Positions 1-14,600 of a stretch of 64,000 nucleotides of DNA are shown here, piece by piece. Under the pieces are notes generated by a model that was given only the letters and a program-made list of their open reading frames with translations, was not told where the DNA came from and made no database searches. How positions within the stretch are numbered: position 1 is the first letter of the stretch; every line of letters starts with the position of its first letter. The stretch comes from Allacma fusca (taxonomy: Eukaryota; Arthropoda; Collembola; Symphypleona; Sminthuridae), in contig OX359249.1 in assembly GCA_947179485.1 (NCBI GenBank), positions 9,734,001 through 9,798,000 on the forward strand. Direction: 5' to 3'. A program made the translations under genes and the position numbers.

Positions 1-2451
1 ACCAATTGTTAATTTTTCTCGGTGTTAGAGCGGTCCATTGTAAGAGCCTAATCCTTTAACTTTAGTATGGGCTCTTATAAAGATAATCACTGATTACAGA
101 GTATTTTACCTCTCTTAGTCCTATATTCCTACCAATTACAGATAAATACTTACAATGCTAATCTCGACAACAGCAACCTCCAAGGAGCTCAAAGGAATCT
201 TGGCGGGTACTTAGACATTATTTCTTTTGCAGGTAATTACTTAAAAGTAATTACCTCTGTACAGGCAAGCACAAGGGGAGAGGATTCAAAGCTAAAAAAA
301 AGAGACATTACTGGCATATGGCAATTTTATAAGTGGGCGATTGGCCAGGAAATGTTTGAATGGCAGGAAATGTGTTCCTGGATTTTATCGCGAGTTCATT
401 GGGTCCAGTAATTGAAAATGTAAAGTACATGACTCAAAGTTGAGACTCAAAGTTAGTACTAGCTATACCTTAATTATTCGGAGTACATTCCCTTTGCAAA
501 AGCACCTCTAGAAGTAGCAAAATTTCTCATGGATATGAAATAGAGGTAGAAACAGGGCAAAATTAACATTGTACACACAGTAAACGTGGCTGAACCCAAA
601 TATTTTTGCAATACAGAACCTGCCCTTTCATAGATCCTCCCTTATAGTGAAAGCAAACTGTAGAAACAATAATTTGCCAAAGGTACCTGGTTGGTACAGG
701 TCCGCGGGATATTTTGCATATAATTATTCGTGTACGTCCACCTATAATTCTATAAACTCAGGAAATATACCAGTCCATAATTAACTACAAAAAGTTTGTC
801 CAAGTAAACATGTAATTTAGATCCTCCCAAATACAGTGCCTTGACTCTGGAATAGCATTCCTCAAAATCAAGACTTGACTCTGTAGTGCAGACTGCTTGT
901 ACAAAAACAGAAATTAACATTGGTGTAAATGAGGATTTTAAAATATAGTTTATTACCTATTGGGAGACAGTGCATACCTTTCTCCAAGGTCTCTTATGCC
1001 TGGGGTCCATTGTATGTGGACAAGGTCCGGTGGAAATCTATTATTAGCACAGCTCCAGTGTGCACTTATAGTAAACAGTGGGTCTTTGGGGTCGGCGAAA
1101 GAACTAGGACGTAAATGAAGACATGCAAGTGAGTACCTACACAATCTGAGTATAGGGCACACCATTTACATGCACACAGATACTCATTGACCAAGGTATG
1201 AAAAGACCAGTCTGGCGTCCAGATTACAGGGAGCTCTGTGGACAAGAACCTCTCTGAGGGGAGCAAAATTTGACTTGAATAATGTAATTACAGGAAGCGC
1301 TCTGACAATGAGAAAAATTAGCACTATGTCATTTTATGTTTGACGATTGTGCTCTTATCAGAGGGTTCCGTACAGCAAGGGACCACTGTATACGGTGAGG
1401 TCCTACATGAGTCTGTACATTAAATACGCCTCGGTTGTAAAAGTCGGAGATGATGGAAAAGGGAGAAGTTGAGTGTGGAGATTTAGTAATAAGGGACAAA
1501 GTTTACGACATTCGTCGAAAGTCTCACGCACACATGTCACCCTTAAATGGTGGAAATATGAACCATAATAATTATTATTATACTCTTCCTTTTATTTTCA
1601 TTTCCACAATTCGCATTAACTCCCTTCTCCCTCCCTCCCTGGAATAGGGACTACATAAAATCCACCAGTGGACAAGAAAGCCTGTCTTTTTTATTTGGAG
1701 TCAAACGACGCTCTCTCCCCACACTGGAAATGAAAGAAACCTTTTAACTTGAGGAAAAACTTCTGAATTATATCTACCTCTTGACTTGAATAAAAATAAA
1801 TTTCAATTTTCCCCAAAAAGCTACTCCATACCTCCTTCCCCTACTGGCATTCCCACTACACTATAACACATGCACAAAAGCCTACCCACAGATACACGTC
1901 CATACATAAAGCATCCCCACCAACACCATGCACTTCCATAGATAGGCTCCTGAGCACAGATGCATAACTACAGACGTACATACAATCATACAGATGCCGT
2001 ATGCATAAGTGCATAACTTGGGGTTGTCTATATGAAGGCATGCATATGGTATTTACTCTTGGTCCAATAAAGGGAAGACGCTCTTTGTCAACTCCCTCTC
2101 GTCTTTTTATCTTCCCACGAAACTTCCGAATGATTGTTTGTCCTCCCTCCTTTCAACGTTTCTCCCCTCAACAGCTGAATAATTTCTTAACCTTAGATCC
2201 CTATCATTTTCATTCAATTAACTCCACACAACCAATAAGATTCCCATTGACCTCTCAAGACAAGAGCCCACTTTATTTACATGATTTCACTCTCAACAAA
2301 GGACGCAAGACTCACCAAAGACCGTCGTCCCTCCACACTAACACAAAAATCCATTGCATTTGACGGCCTACATTTTTAAAGGCAATTTGTCAAAGTACAT
2401 TTCTGATGGTGCATTTTTAATGGAGACTTTTTTAAAGGGACTTTATTGAAG
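1..2451. other. no supported gene
   Basis: Only short chance frames. It contains the dispersed-repeat copy at 1262-1402, further fragments near 550 and 905 (AAATTAACATTG), and nothing else I can name. Confidence 0.6.
1262..1402 (+). repeat. copy of an unnamed dispersed repeat (~130 bp)
   Basis: Reads GCAAAATTTGACTTGAATAA, then GAGAAAAATTAGCACTATG, then GTGCTCTTATCAGAGGG and CCACTGTA. The same ordered blocks recur near 20910, 22172, 39825, 55388 and 58940. It is too diverged for a boundary call. Confidence 0.5.
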
Positions 2452-2508
2452 ACGCATTTTAAAATACACTATATTAGAGGCGGATTTTGAAATACACTAC
2501 ATTAGAGG
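2452..2508. repeat. ~28-bp direct repeat, two copies
   Basis: GCATTTTAAAATACACTATA and GGATTTTGAAATACACTACA, each followed by TTAGAG. Weaker flanking copies may start near 2395. Confidence 0.6.
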
Positions 2509-4785
2509 CCCTTTTTGATACAAGTATCTATTTTATTACATGCATTCTTACAGAGGAATTTTGAACGCAAAACACTCTTGCACAATAAAATACCTTCAGA
2601 ATTTTTTTTGTAGAATGAGTCATTGCACTTAACAGGAAAAGTAGAATAGATTTTTTATACAATTGCCAACTCTTGGCTGAAGAATTTTGGAAGTAGTAGA
2701 TAGTGTAAAGAAGTTGGGAAGAATCCTTTCAGAGAATTCCCCATACCCGTAATATATTTTCATAAACCTGCTCTCAGCTCTCTGAACTGGATCAGGAAGG
2801 GATACTTTATCAAATTTTATTTTATTTACACCCCGAAAATGTTCACTTTATTCCCTTCTCCTTCAACAATAAAATTGGAAATGCTATTTCTTGCATTATT
2901 TTTGTAGACCTTTTTGTACTAGCTGCAGGACGACTTACGAAGAGTCAGAAGGCCATCTGTAGCTAATCACACTTTAATCATTATTAAATAATTACAGAGT
3001 GATTGATCCACACAATTTTCTGAAACTTTAGTCAGCGTGATTCAATCATTGGGAATCAAACAGCAGTAAAAGACCAGTAGATTTACTTTCTTTCGGGGAG
3101 GAATGTTTTTCGAAGCGTCTGTCTTCATCAGATGAATTTCCAGTAGCAGACCAAAATAGGAAGGACGATTTGTCTCTGAAAATGAGATAACATCGAGAAG
3201 AACATTACAAGTCAATTTTTCCAGGGGGGGTTTTGAATCTAACCCATCCCACATATGTACAGCTTTGACAGGCATAACTTGACAAAGTGCTTCCTTCAAC
3301 TCCTCCTGGCAATAGTGAGTGAGGGAAGAGTGAAGCTCCCCGATATCATAAGCCGGTTATTTAATTTCCTCCTCGCATATTTTAACCATGAACCACCCAT
3401 GCACACGTACAAGAGAGATCGGATTTCTTCAATGGTGAGTCTAATTCAATCATCGTATAATGTAATAACTGAGTCCCAACCCTCTCCTCAAAATGCAACT
3501 GGTGGCCAAAGGGAACCCTTCAAAATAATGAATAGGTAGCTTTATGCAATACGTATCAATTTATATCGGACAAAAACCTGGGAAACTCAAGGGCTTCAAC
3601 ATTCACACTCACAACTTACTTGCTACGAGCATTTCAAATTTTGAAAGGAGGGTCGCTCCAATTTTAAAAGCAATTGGCATATTTCTCTTTGAGCTTTAAT
3701 CCTAACGTTTAATCCTTTACATTAATGCCATGATACAATTTATAAGCACGCCTTTCAATCATCTCACTCCTACAGTTCGCAAAATTAAAAATTATCAAAT
3801 CATTAAATTTAAAAAAAAATGCATTAATAGTAAAAGTAATTGTACGTAATTACATTTTAGTGGAGTACAATATTCTGTAAACTTTCTCTCCATCTATCAT
3901 TGGAAATAATTTAGAGCCCGTCCCATTCACCCCAAAATAATTTTTTTTCTCTTTTACAATTATTCATAGAGACCAGTTTTGTTCCTCATTGAAGGTAAGA
4001 AATGTAAGGATTGTATTTGGTAACCTCCTAATGTTGGTAACCAGTTATTTAGTACTGATTTTATAACGACTGTTGATCGCCGTAAGATGTTCTAGTAGTA
4101 CAGGACAAAAGGAACCTAACCCAGATCACTTTCATTTTACAGAACCGCTGGGCTCTTAACAAGATGAGAACAGGTGGTGGACATGTGTCGGGGAAAGGAG
4201 ACACGTGCCGTATGATGGATCTTACCCTCTAATGCCTAGATTTGATATGACTAGATACTTGTACAGATTCTAATGGAGGACTCTTCCCTTTCCCTATTCG
4301 GAGGAGGTGATGTATGCAACCACATTTATTTTTCTCATTACTTAATAGGAAACAGAAAGGGAGGCTGACAATGGGAGAAGGTTCGATCAGTCTTAGCAAC
4401 GCGATAGCATCTGTAGAAAACAAATGGCTGGGTTGAGGCTCCTTTTAAGAGCTCTTAAGACCAGAGCTGCACACAGTCAGAGAGCAGAGAGAACAGTTAC
4501 ACTGTGAAGGTTTTAGCTCCGTAACCAACAAATCAGCTTAAATAATTGAGGAGAAAGCATGAGTCTGAGTCTGGACGGAAATGTTTGATAATGTTTTTCA
4601 ATTTTTACGACACACACATATGTTCCTCATCTAATGATTAAATTATACATTTTTGTTCCAAGTATAAGGAATGAGAGAGTACGAGAGAAAAAAAAGATAC
4701 AATGGAACTGGAATCATAGAGCCCACTAGTTTGATATCGATTTTAGGAGGAAGGAGCAAGTATCACTGTGTTTATTGCATTTGTA

Positions 4786-4787
<2 letters not shown>
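2509..4787. other. no supported gene
   Basis: AT-rich sequence with short frames only. I see no repeat array or splice-bounded exon candidate. Confidence 0.6.
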
Positions 4788-4862
<75 letters not shown>

Positions 4863-4883
4863 GTGTGTGTGTGTGTGTGTGTG
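4788..4883. repeat. (GT)n microsatellite with internal 40-bp duplication
   Basis: A GT tract interrupted twice by GTATGTGTGAGTGTG, 40 bp apart. It is the longest dinucleotide tract of the window. Confidence 0.95.
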
Positions 4884-5283
4884 CTGAGTTGGTATGTTTG
4901 ACTGCTGTTTGTTTGGGGAAAAGGACAGTCCATGATGTTTCGTTCTAGGTTAACTGGAGCAGAAAACAAGGTTTTGTCTTTCCCCTGTACTAGCCTTTCC
5001 TTATACAAAACAGGTCCATTTAAGAAAGCAGTGGGAAAAAGAAGCCTTCTGATTCCGCCATCAATTGCAATAACTCTCAATCGTGGAGAGGGAAGACTTG
5101 AAGGAAATGGTTAGAGAAGAGACATTGTCGTCGTCCAACACGATAGATTCGTAGGGAGACAGGAAGAGCGGAGAGAGTAAATAAGTACAAAGTAGAAAGA
5201 ATGCCTTGACTTGGTTTTTCTCCGACTGCTCTCCCTGCTTTCTCTACCACAAGGCGAGGACCAAATGCTGGCAATGGCAAGGA

Positions 5284-5293
5284 TAGAGAGAGT

Positions 5294-5334
<41 letters not shown>
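5284..5334. repeat. (GA)n microsatellite
   Basis: Nearly pure GA/AG with minor interruptions at its left end. Confidence 0.95.
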
Positions 5335-5337
<3 letters not shown>

Positions 5338-5781
5338 AAACCGGAACCCACCCAACCCCGCATGTATTGCCTCTCCAACACTATTTTCTCCCATGCAGAC
5401 AGCTGGGTGAAGAAGTGAAAGCTAAAATAAGCCCACATTCTCTATTTCCTTCCGACCACTCACTCCGTCTGCATCAATCCTTCCCTATCTATTTGGGAAT
5501 TTATCCCTCCCATGCATATCTCCCCCATATTCCCCATTGCTTTTTTTACCCTTTCATCCTCCACTGACTAGTTCTTTCCCCATACAGTGGGCACAAGTCC
5601 ACACAACCGTGCATGAGGAGTCAAGGACAGGAATACCAATGATCCCACTGATGGGATGTGACTCAAGTGAAGCTCCTATTGTCTTTTAACTCTCCAATTT
5701 TTCCCTACTCCCTACCTTTCTCCTACTTTCTCCCTACGCTCTACATACCCCCAGGTCTCCCATATGTGGCTTGAATTTCAT

Positions 5782-5853
5782 ATAATCATAGTATGTTTCG
5801 ATCTCATAATCATAGTTTATTTGGGCCTCATAATCAGAGTATGTTTGGGCCTC
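5782..5853. repeat. 24-bp minisatellite, three copies
   Basis: There are three head-to-tail 24-nt units beginning ATAATCA and ending in CTC. They lie in an open frame, so they read as three 8-residue repeats such as IIIVYLGL. Confidence 0.85.
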
Positions 5854-5940
5854 ATATGTGCAACTCCGATAGTTACAGCGTCTGTGGATCTTATGCATGA
5901 TGACAAAGCAGTTCCATCACAATGCCCGAAGTGGGCCTCC

Positions 5941-6012
5941 GTAATGTTAGAGTTGCGTTCGGATGTAATGCCAGAGTATTGTTCGAACGTAATGTTAGGT
6001 TACTGCCTCCAA
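5941..6012. repeat. second 24-bp minisatellite, three copies
   Basis: There are three 24-nt units each beginning GTAATG, 87 bp after the first array and in the same open frame. They read as VMLELRSD-type octapeptides. The units share only a loose pattern with the first array. Confidence 0.75.
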
Positions 6013-8133
6013 GTAATCTTTCAGAGGAGGTACAGTACAGACTACTGTAGTGCAGGAGAGAGTCGGAATAAAGTGAGCATGCACCCGAGTGCACCAGGGG
6101 AAAGCCCTAGGAAGACAAAAGATATTAAAGTCAGTTTTAGCATGTAGTTGCTTGGGAAAAAGGTACACGTCAAATTGCTCCAAGGGTGCTAGAGATCCAT
6201 CTGTTCCACCCTGCATCTTGTTTCACAAGTCTTAGAGCATGTGTTCTGGCAGGGTCTCCGGGCTTGTCCCGGCTCGTTTCCTCTCTACCTCCCGTCCTAT
6301 CTCGGGGAAAGTGAGGATCTCAAGCAGTGTGGAAGGGTAGATGTGACCAAGAGTAGTCATGACTGGCTATTGTTATACAAAGACACGATTCTTGACTGGG
6401 TTGCTGCGGCTCTGCCACGTTCGCTACGTGACACCCAAAAACAAGTTAGCAAGGAAGCTCAATCATCCCTATGGCTGACTAGATGACGAGGGAACGTGTT
6501 TGAGAAATTTCCACGCTCTTCCAATCCTCACCACAAAAGTCCCTCGTTCAGTTTTGTACTGCCTCAGAGTCTGTGAAACCTTTCCAGAGTCACTAAATTC
6601 TATGATTTAATTTGTGAGTAGGAGTTGAAGAGGAGAGGAAGAACTAACTAGTGACCATCCTGACCTTCTCCCTCCCTCCTTCTCCTCGCTCCCACGTCCA
6701 CGTCGGCACTAACAAACACATGAGGGATATAAAAGATTTTATAAGAAACCGTTAGGAGCGGGTCCAATGATGGAGAATCCGTTTTTTTTTTCAGTGAAAG
6801 TAAACTTTTAAGAACCATATTTTGCCAACATGTTACTTGATGCTCAGACACCATTCCTCCTATTGTCTCTTTGCAAGCTTCCATACCTATGGAGTCACTG
6901 GTCAGGGAGTCTGTATCACAGGATCTGGATAGACTATATCGAAGGGGCAGTTGAACGGAGAAAGTTAAGAAAGCGAGTGTAGTCACTAGGGGAGCAAATA
7001 TGTATGTATTCACATGTATTTACAAGCGGTGTGAGTATTTATGTATGGTACATGCACTCCCCTACGCTCTTGTATGGAGAAACTATCTACAGAAGGGATT
7101 ATATGTATTAAAGTATGCTGTCTATAGGTACTTGACTATAACTATCTACCCAACTGTAAATAGATATCTACTTACATATCCATGTATAAATACAAATATA
7201 CATACACACATGTACATACACACGTATACATACATTATACACATTATACATATCAGCATGTAAGTGCAAGTAAGCAATGTTTACCCTAACGAATGTGCCT
7301 ATAGATTACTTATAGTTTATTCTGAGGCTCGATATATCTAATACTAATAGCTTGTAAAATAAACACGGATACCTTACACAGACGTAGGAATGGTCATTCC
7401 AGGACTTCACTTTTTATCAACCCTGTTAAGGGGTGAGCCTTCCATCTCTGCTGCAGGATTTACCTTACAGATAGTAACGTTCCACTGAATGAGAGCAGAG
7501 CTACATCTCTATACTGAGTAAGACCAAAGAGGAAATGTAACTCGAATGCTCTGGTGGCTAGTGCCTGTAACTATATCTATATATATAATTATATCCGTAA
7601 GTACACATACATTCTTCGGCTCGAGGCATGTTCTAATGTTCGGACTGTACAAATGAACAGAGTAAGGACTATATGTTGTAGTGGGAATTTGCTATACATA
7701 ATGCATTCAACTTTCCCATCGGTATCATGACTCTCCTGATAATATAGCCTTTTGCTCTCCTATTATGTCGGTTCATGTCTCGTCCTGACTACGTTTCCGG
7801 CCAGGAACCGTTTGCGACTCGTTTCACTTATTTCCTGGCCAGCACGACCTATTCAACATCCTCTAAAGTCTCATATGGTTTACTGTAGAGGGTTATAGGT
7901 TCGGAGGGCTATGTGTTTAGAAACGTTACGACGAGTGATGGTTTTGGCCTGGAGGGAAGTTGAAGCACATGCTTCGAATTGAAGTAAGTGGGTAACCATC
8001 AGTCCGAGTGATTTTTCCAAGCAAACTCATAAAATGACAAAAGTTACACCATGTACCACACTTACCGCACAATTCCACTCCATTCTACTAACCGTATGTA
8101 CTTACTTCCCGCTCCGAGAAAAGACTTGTCTTC

Positions 8134-8137
<4 letters not shown>

Positions 8138-8179
<42 letters not shown>
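8138..8179. repeat. (CT)n microsatellite
   Basis: Pure CT run. Confidence 0.95.
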
Positions 8180-8184
<5 letters not shown>

Positions 8185-9216
8185 TCAAGTAACTTCCTCT
8201 CTACATTTTTCCCACCGAACCACCTCATGCTCTCCGCTCCATACCTCTCCCCCTTTCCTCCAGTCTCTTGAAACAATCTCAACTTTACCCAAGGAAACAA
8301 TGAGATTCACAGTACATTAACAACAAAAGAACCGAAATACTTTTCCTGGAGAAAACACTACCCCGCCTCACCCGAAGCATTTCTTAATGTTCGATCAAAG
8401 TTGCCATCCTAACTCCATTAACCACAGAATGCATTTCTTCCCAGATATGAAAGCCAAATGCAGTTTCTTTTCAATGGTTCCTCAATCTAAACAGATATCT
8501 ACCCAAACCCCAGCATCCATAAACTTCTCAAATAACTCTCAAAACCATTGTGTATGTTCCTCTATCCGGGAAACCATCCGACTTTCAAAGTCAAAACTCT
8601 CAGTTGGCTGCCAATGCTCTTATTAAACACATTATTTAACCCGCCATTCCACTTCTTCATTCCACCCACAAAAAAAATGGGCATGGGAAAGAGCAAGTAG
8701 ATGCCAGGACGAGAACGAAGGAGAAAGCAAGTGAAAGCAGGAGAAAGCAAGGGCAAAATTGAAACGAGGAGTTGAAGTAAATCCAAGAGTAAGTTCCGAT
8801 ATGATAAAATCCTTGACATGGGAATATGACAAAATTCAGTCTAAGGCTCCCTTATACTGACAGCCAAGTTTACATGTCAATTGATCCTACCACAAGTTCC
8901 TTGACGGAAGGGAAAAATGTGAAAAGTGTCCGTCCACACCGGCTCCAGAATGAATATAACAAGTGCAAGGTACACTCAAAGAATGCAGCAGTTGGAAAAT
9001 AAATGTTTTTACTCGGTAAGTGAAATATAGTGGAGAAATGGAGGGAGCGGGTAATTGGTGAGTTAGCGTGAAGATTGTCGACAGCTAAATTAGGATCAGG
9101 AAGTTCAGGAAATGAGTGGGACAAGGGAAATGGAGAGGGGAAAGCAGCAAGGGAAGAGAAACTTGCGTCTAATAAGTAGATCCTGAAGAAAGTTAATATA
9201 GGAAACACAAGTGTGG

Positions 9217-9220
<4 letters not shown>

Positions 9221-9266
<46 letters not shown>
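9221..9266. repeat. (AG)n microsatellite
   Basis: Pure AG run. It generates spurious Leu-Ser or Arg-Glu frames on both strands. Confidence 0.95.
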
Positions 9267-9269
<3 letters not shown>

Positions 9270-10740
9270 AAGGAGAGAGCGAAAGCACAACTCGACTTTT
9301 TCACCACTTGACTGTGAACTGGTTTCAACTTATATCATACAATCCTCTCTACTTCAACAAACCATCTACTTACATCCAATGTTTTTTTATCCTCAACTTC
9401 TTACCCATCTACCTACCACACTCCCTCATCAAGAGCAACCACCCTACAAAAAAAAAGCCCCGAAAAAAAAACTAATGTAACAAGCGTCGGGAAAAAAATC
9501 TCATCCCTTAATGTACCATGTATAGAAAAACATTAGCCGGTGGAAAAAAAGTGCTTTTATTTAAGTTAAAACGCATTTCTTTCCACTGGACTGAAGACAG
9601 TTTCAAATAAATTTTCAAAAATGTCAGACATTCTTCCACAAAACAATCCCTCCCACCCTCTTCCTTCAAGCTCGATTGGGCAAATGGGAAGGGAGCCCAA
9701 ACTAAGGAACTATCCAGATTTACTTTCACCGCAGTTCCTACTCCACAAATTCTATCCCCGATCTATCTCCTATATCAACATCGTAGCAACACCCTGCATT
9801 GAGGGCTATAGGCAGTTGTTAATATTTATGGTTGGGAATTTTTGAAATCCCTGCTCTGCAAGTAGGGAAAATAGTTTTTGGGAAATGCTCTTTTATTTTA
9901 CACAATGCCAAAAGACCATCCCTGTAGAATTAGTCTTTGTGTGCCAGTGCCCTCCACACTCATCGTGTACTTCCCCAGCCTTAACCTTAAAGGGCCGGGG
10001 AGGAGGATTATGAAGAGGGTACGGATCAAGGTGAAAATGATCTAAGCGATACTAAATAACATCTTGGGAATTTCCTCACGAGGCTAATGAAAAAGTATCA
10101 ATATGAAAATATAGACTGAAGGGAGTAAATGGATGGAAGATGGGAGCCAGCTCATCTTTTGTAGTTTACTCGAACATTTACTATTGTGGATGTTGTCACA
10201 AAGCATTAATTATTCAACCTTTGTCTATTTCTGGAGCGGACTTAGTCGCCTGAATTATGGGCTTTCTTTCCTACTTTGCTCACTTGTGAGGCGAGAGCGA
10301 TGACGAGGAGAAGAGGCTCTCTCCTCGGTAGGTCTTTTGTGACCAGCTAATGCTCCAACTCTACTCCTCCTTGCAAGAAAGGGCCAGAGAAAGTGGAGCG
10401 CTTTGTAGGTCCAATTATTATTATGATAATAACAGAGAAATGAAGCCCTCCTCCTCCTCCTCATACTCACACCATTCTCCAAGTTTTAACCAAGTTTTAA
10501 GGGGTGGGTGGGACTTTCAATGTATTGCCCGCTCCTGGTTCCAGCACATATGTTGTAGGTCCTTTCACAAGATACAAGTGAAAGGAGCAAACCATAATGT
10601 ACACAGTGCAGTTGTTCCTTGCTATTCAATGTTCTTTGAAGCAAAATGCCATTATATCTACATGACAGTGATTTATTTGTAACCAACAAACACGCTGATT
10701 ATTTTCCAAGCAGAAACCTCTAACGTATGTTTCAAGCCCT

Positions 10741-10748
10741 CACTCTCA

Positions 10749-10799
<51 letters not shown>
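10741..10799. repeat. (CT)n microsatellite
   Basis: CT run with CACT and CTTT interruptions at the left edge. Confidence 0.95.
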
Positions 10800-10805
<6 letters not shown>

Positions 10806-11659
10806 TTCAGCACAGTTGATTTTTCCAGTGTCCATTTCATCCTCCTGCACACTACCATAGCATCGGTGGAGAGGTAAAATGGACTAGCTGTACTTGCCAT
10901 TACAAGGAAATTGGACTAGATGCATTATCAATCCTAACCAAAATTGCAATATATCCGACGTCCTCTCTATTATATTTTAAAACAAAAGAAAATAAGTGAA
11001 AGTACTAAAAATTATGAGAAAAATAGTATATTTTGCTTTTAGGATAATTGCACGGGATTCCTTTTACTTGGCACTCTGAAACTCTCAATTATTGTAATTG
11101 ATAAAACTGCCCGGAGATCATGCTGCATCTAATGACAATTTATTTTAATTTTATCTTGATCAAAAATACACCTAGGGCATTTTGCCCCTTCACGGACGAT
11201 GTGCAAGACTGTTTTGCATTAGGAATAACTTGGGAGTAGAATCAATGTCCTTCGTCTTGAGGGAAGTTGGGAGAATGTTGTTGCTGGAAGGGCTGACTAA
11301 GGGAAAGTTATATTGTAGTAAAGTTTGATCCCTAAAATCAACTTTACCTGGTTCCAGTTCATTAGATATGCAAGTTCTCGGGAGACCTCAATACATATAT
11401 GGAAATGGTCTATTGCTTTTTAATAATATATGAGGAGTGATTTGGAGTCGACTCATGAAGGAAGAGACAAGGTAACGTGGAGCACTTTACTTTGGAATTG
11501 TCCACCTGGTAAATGGACATGGCTATCAAAATGCCATGACATGCCATGCTCCGTCACCTCCGTATATATCCTTATTTGGCCCAACTCTTTGGGGGGTTTG
11601 CACTCTCTGGTGCAATTCTTCAACAACTTGGCTACTTTAGTACTTTTCTGGAGTAAGAA

Positions 11660-11699
11660 AGAGTGAGAGAGAGAGTGAGAGAGAGAGAGAGAGAGAGAA
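11660..11699. repeat. (GA)n microsatellite, interrupted
   Basis: GA run with GTGA interruptions. Confidence 0.9.
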
Positions 11700-14600
11700 G
11701 AAAAAAACTGGGAGGAGGACGACGAGTAAAAAGCATTCAACTTAACTCCCGTCCATTATGTTTCCCGAGAATTTCGATGAGCCAACACTTGGCAAAAGAG
11801 GGGGAAACAAACTGAAGGACGTTGACGGATTACTAATACCGTCAACAAAAACATGACGCTAGTGGAGATCTCCGCTTGGTACGGAAGTGCCTAAGAACAC
11901 CTAAGAACACAATTTATTATGTCATTCTCTCGCCTAAAATTAACTCCACCGATAATATTACTTACACTTTCAGATTCCATCAACCATTCCCTCCGTAGTT
12001 CATAGTTCACCTCGTCACCCCAGTGTGAGTTTCTTCCTTAGAACGTATCCACACCATTTCCGTTCTCTTCCATTCGAACACAGCGGGCTCATTTCCAAGT
12101 TCATGTTTTCCGTCAAGAATAGTAACCCTCACTCTCATTCACTTCTTGCATATGCCCATTCTTGAGCATTTCATCTCCCTCCCATCTCACACACTTTTTG
12201 AACCTTCTTCCACCCAACTCCTGAAAAGTGGCTCACAGAGTGCTTTCTCACTATCTCCCTGCCAAGTGTACTAGTTCACTCCGTGGGTCCCGCATTCTTT
12301 TCTGAGGCATGTACAGCCCTGTACATACACTCCAACACAATTATTCCTTTTAACAAGAGGTCTCAATATGTGATTCCATACCCTTCCCCCTATCCATTGT
12401 GGTGGCGTAAAAATTTACCATTTTCTCCAATTAACTATGCACATCCAAATTCTGCTCTACTGATACTTTCACGAGTATCAGGAAACCCTCATTATGCAAA
12501 AGTCTTTGCAACAGAATGCTACTCCTATTAACTAAAGACCTGCAATTATATTATAAGTCTCTACTTCAAATACAGATACATTCTGAAATAATGTAGATTA
12601 TTGATACATTTTTTAATAATGAAATGCATAACGGATCAAAGAGAATCTTTCTCCTAGCAAATTTTTCAGAAAATATACAAAGGAGTAAACCGAATTATTA
12701 TACTTTGTTATTGCCTTATTATATATGTAGTTTGCAGAAATTATTCATGTGTTTTCGTGCTGTTTGTGGTGTGGAAGGAGAAATAATGGATTGGTGGAAT
12801 AGATTTCCCCGTTGTTTAATAGGAACCCTAAATGGCAAGGATTACGTAGATCTTACTACGTAAATCCCACATCAAAAATACAATATGTACTGCTAATACC
12901 TTGTGCACAATATGTATGTAATTATCTATGTACCTCGTACATTCCTGATCCTGTCCATTGGAATTTTTATGCCTTTATGCTAAATATTTTTCTGGAATTG
13001 TATAAGCAGCAAAAATTCCCACGGATGCAAAAACACCAACTTCCCTATTGTCAGATATAATGGTTTATTAGGACAAGGTTCCATTTGCCAAGTTACTATA
13101 CAGAGCAGAGCTTGTTGCGGGAAAAGAGCAACAGTTAAGAGTGGGTCACATAACATTCATTCTACGGCACTTGAGGAGGAGCGAAATTTGCAAAGAGCTT
13201 ATCACTTCCACCCTCCATTCCCATTTTGTCCATTATGGGCCCACACAATAGGAAGTATTGTTCTTTCCATGTGCTTCTCCTTCAGTAATTTCAAATGCTC
13301 ATCCACTGGGTCTAAAAATCCCAGCCCCTGTTGTACAGACGCTTTCATTCATACTTTCATTCTCCTCCCCAGATGACTGTATTGAAGCTAGGTGGAAGAA
13401 GGACAATGAGAAATATTTGTACACAATTTTGGGGTTACGTACTTTCATGTGGTGCTTTGCTACTTCCTAAAATTGGAAACAATGTGGAAGCACGGAAGCC
13501 AAAAAGAACAGAGTACTGCATCTTTATCGGGATTTACCATAAGAAATACCACACGGCCCAACGGACATGAAGGTAACCACAGAACCAATGGCACTATCCA
13601 GGTCAAAGTAGCAATTGAACTGGAAAACAATATACTCTCCCACCTATTCCTACAAATAGTAGCAAATTCTTGGAAGTATTCTAATGTAGTTCCCTCTCAC
13701 TATAAAATACCCTTGGTAAGAGAATAACCAATAGAGGAGCAAAAATATTTGTGCACAATCCCGTTCACCACAGTACTCATATTTTGCCATATAAGAGAAT
13801 GACGCTGCTTACAATTAGTCTTTTGATCCTTGTAAGGGGGGCTCCTGTAGATAGAGTTCATTGGGCAATTACAATAAGTTCATTGACGTACATATCCAAT
13901 CAAATTCTTAGCCACAGTACAAAATACGACACGGTATTTTATTAGTTTAGCTTGGCCATGAGTAAAAATGCAAGGAACCAAGTTATTTATCAAAAGATTA
14001 TGAATTAATTTATGAAACTGATGATGACTTCATAAATGATTCATTACACAATGATTAAATTAATACAGTGGATCCGAAGACTTTCTAAGAGTAGACTTCT
14101 AAGATTTAATTACTAAAACTCAAAAGGGAAAAACGATTGATCAAAATGAAATCAAATTTTAAAAATAGAAATAACAATGTGTATTGAACAACTCTCAGTA
14201 CGAGACGGACAGCTTCTAAGCGAAAATTAAAAGATTACAGGTTGTTAATTAACATTACATCAGATTTGCAATAGATCGCAAGTTAGAGATAAGCAAGTTT
14301 GCAAACATGCTTATATTGTGTTATAAGGGATAACAATGAGCTTTTACGCATTTTTATTTTTTTCGTGAAATTTGAAAATGAAGTTTCCTTATGGGATTTA
14401 ACATTGGAAAATTTAGGTTATACATGGGGGACCCTATGCTCATGAATTATAATTTAAAACTTCTGCGCGATTTCCCGCGCAAACCAGGGCCAGATGGTTG
14501 ACCAAACTTTTGGTCTCGCTGGGACATTGGGACAGGTACCTAAGCTCCCACAAAATTTCATTCCGATCCCGAGTGGGCATGGGGCGAGGGTTACTTGTCA

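Noticed and set aside
4381-4400. GGTTCGATC as a possible tRNA T-arm
   Set aside because: No matching acceptor stem, anticodon arm or B-box spacing around it.
4772-5080. Thr-His repeat frame
   Set aside because: Translation of the (GT)n microsatellite.
8870-9328. 152-codon minus-strand open frame
   Set aside because: Open because it crosses the (AG)n tract, giving a Leu-Ser run. No domain or start context, and the same tract opens frames on both strands.
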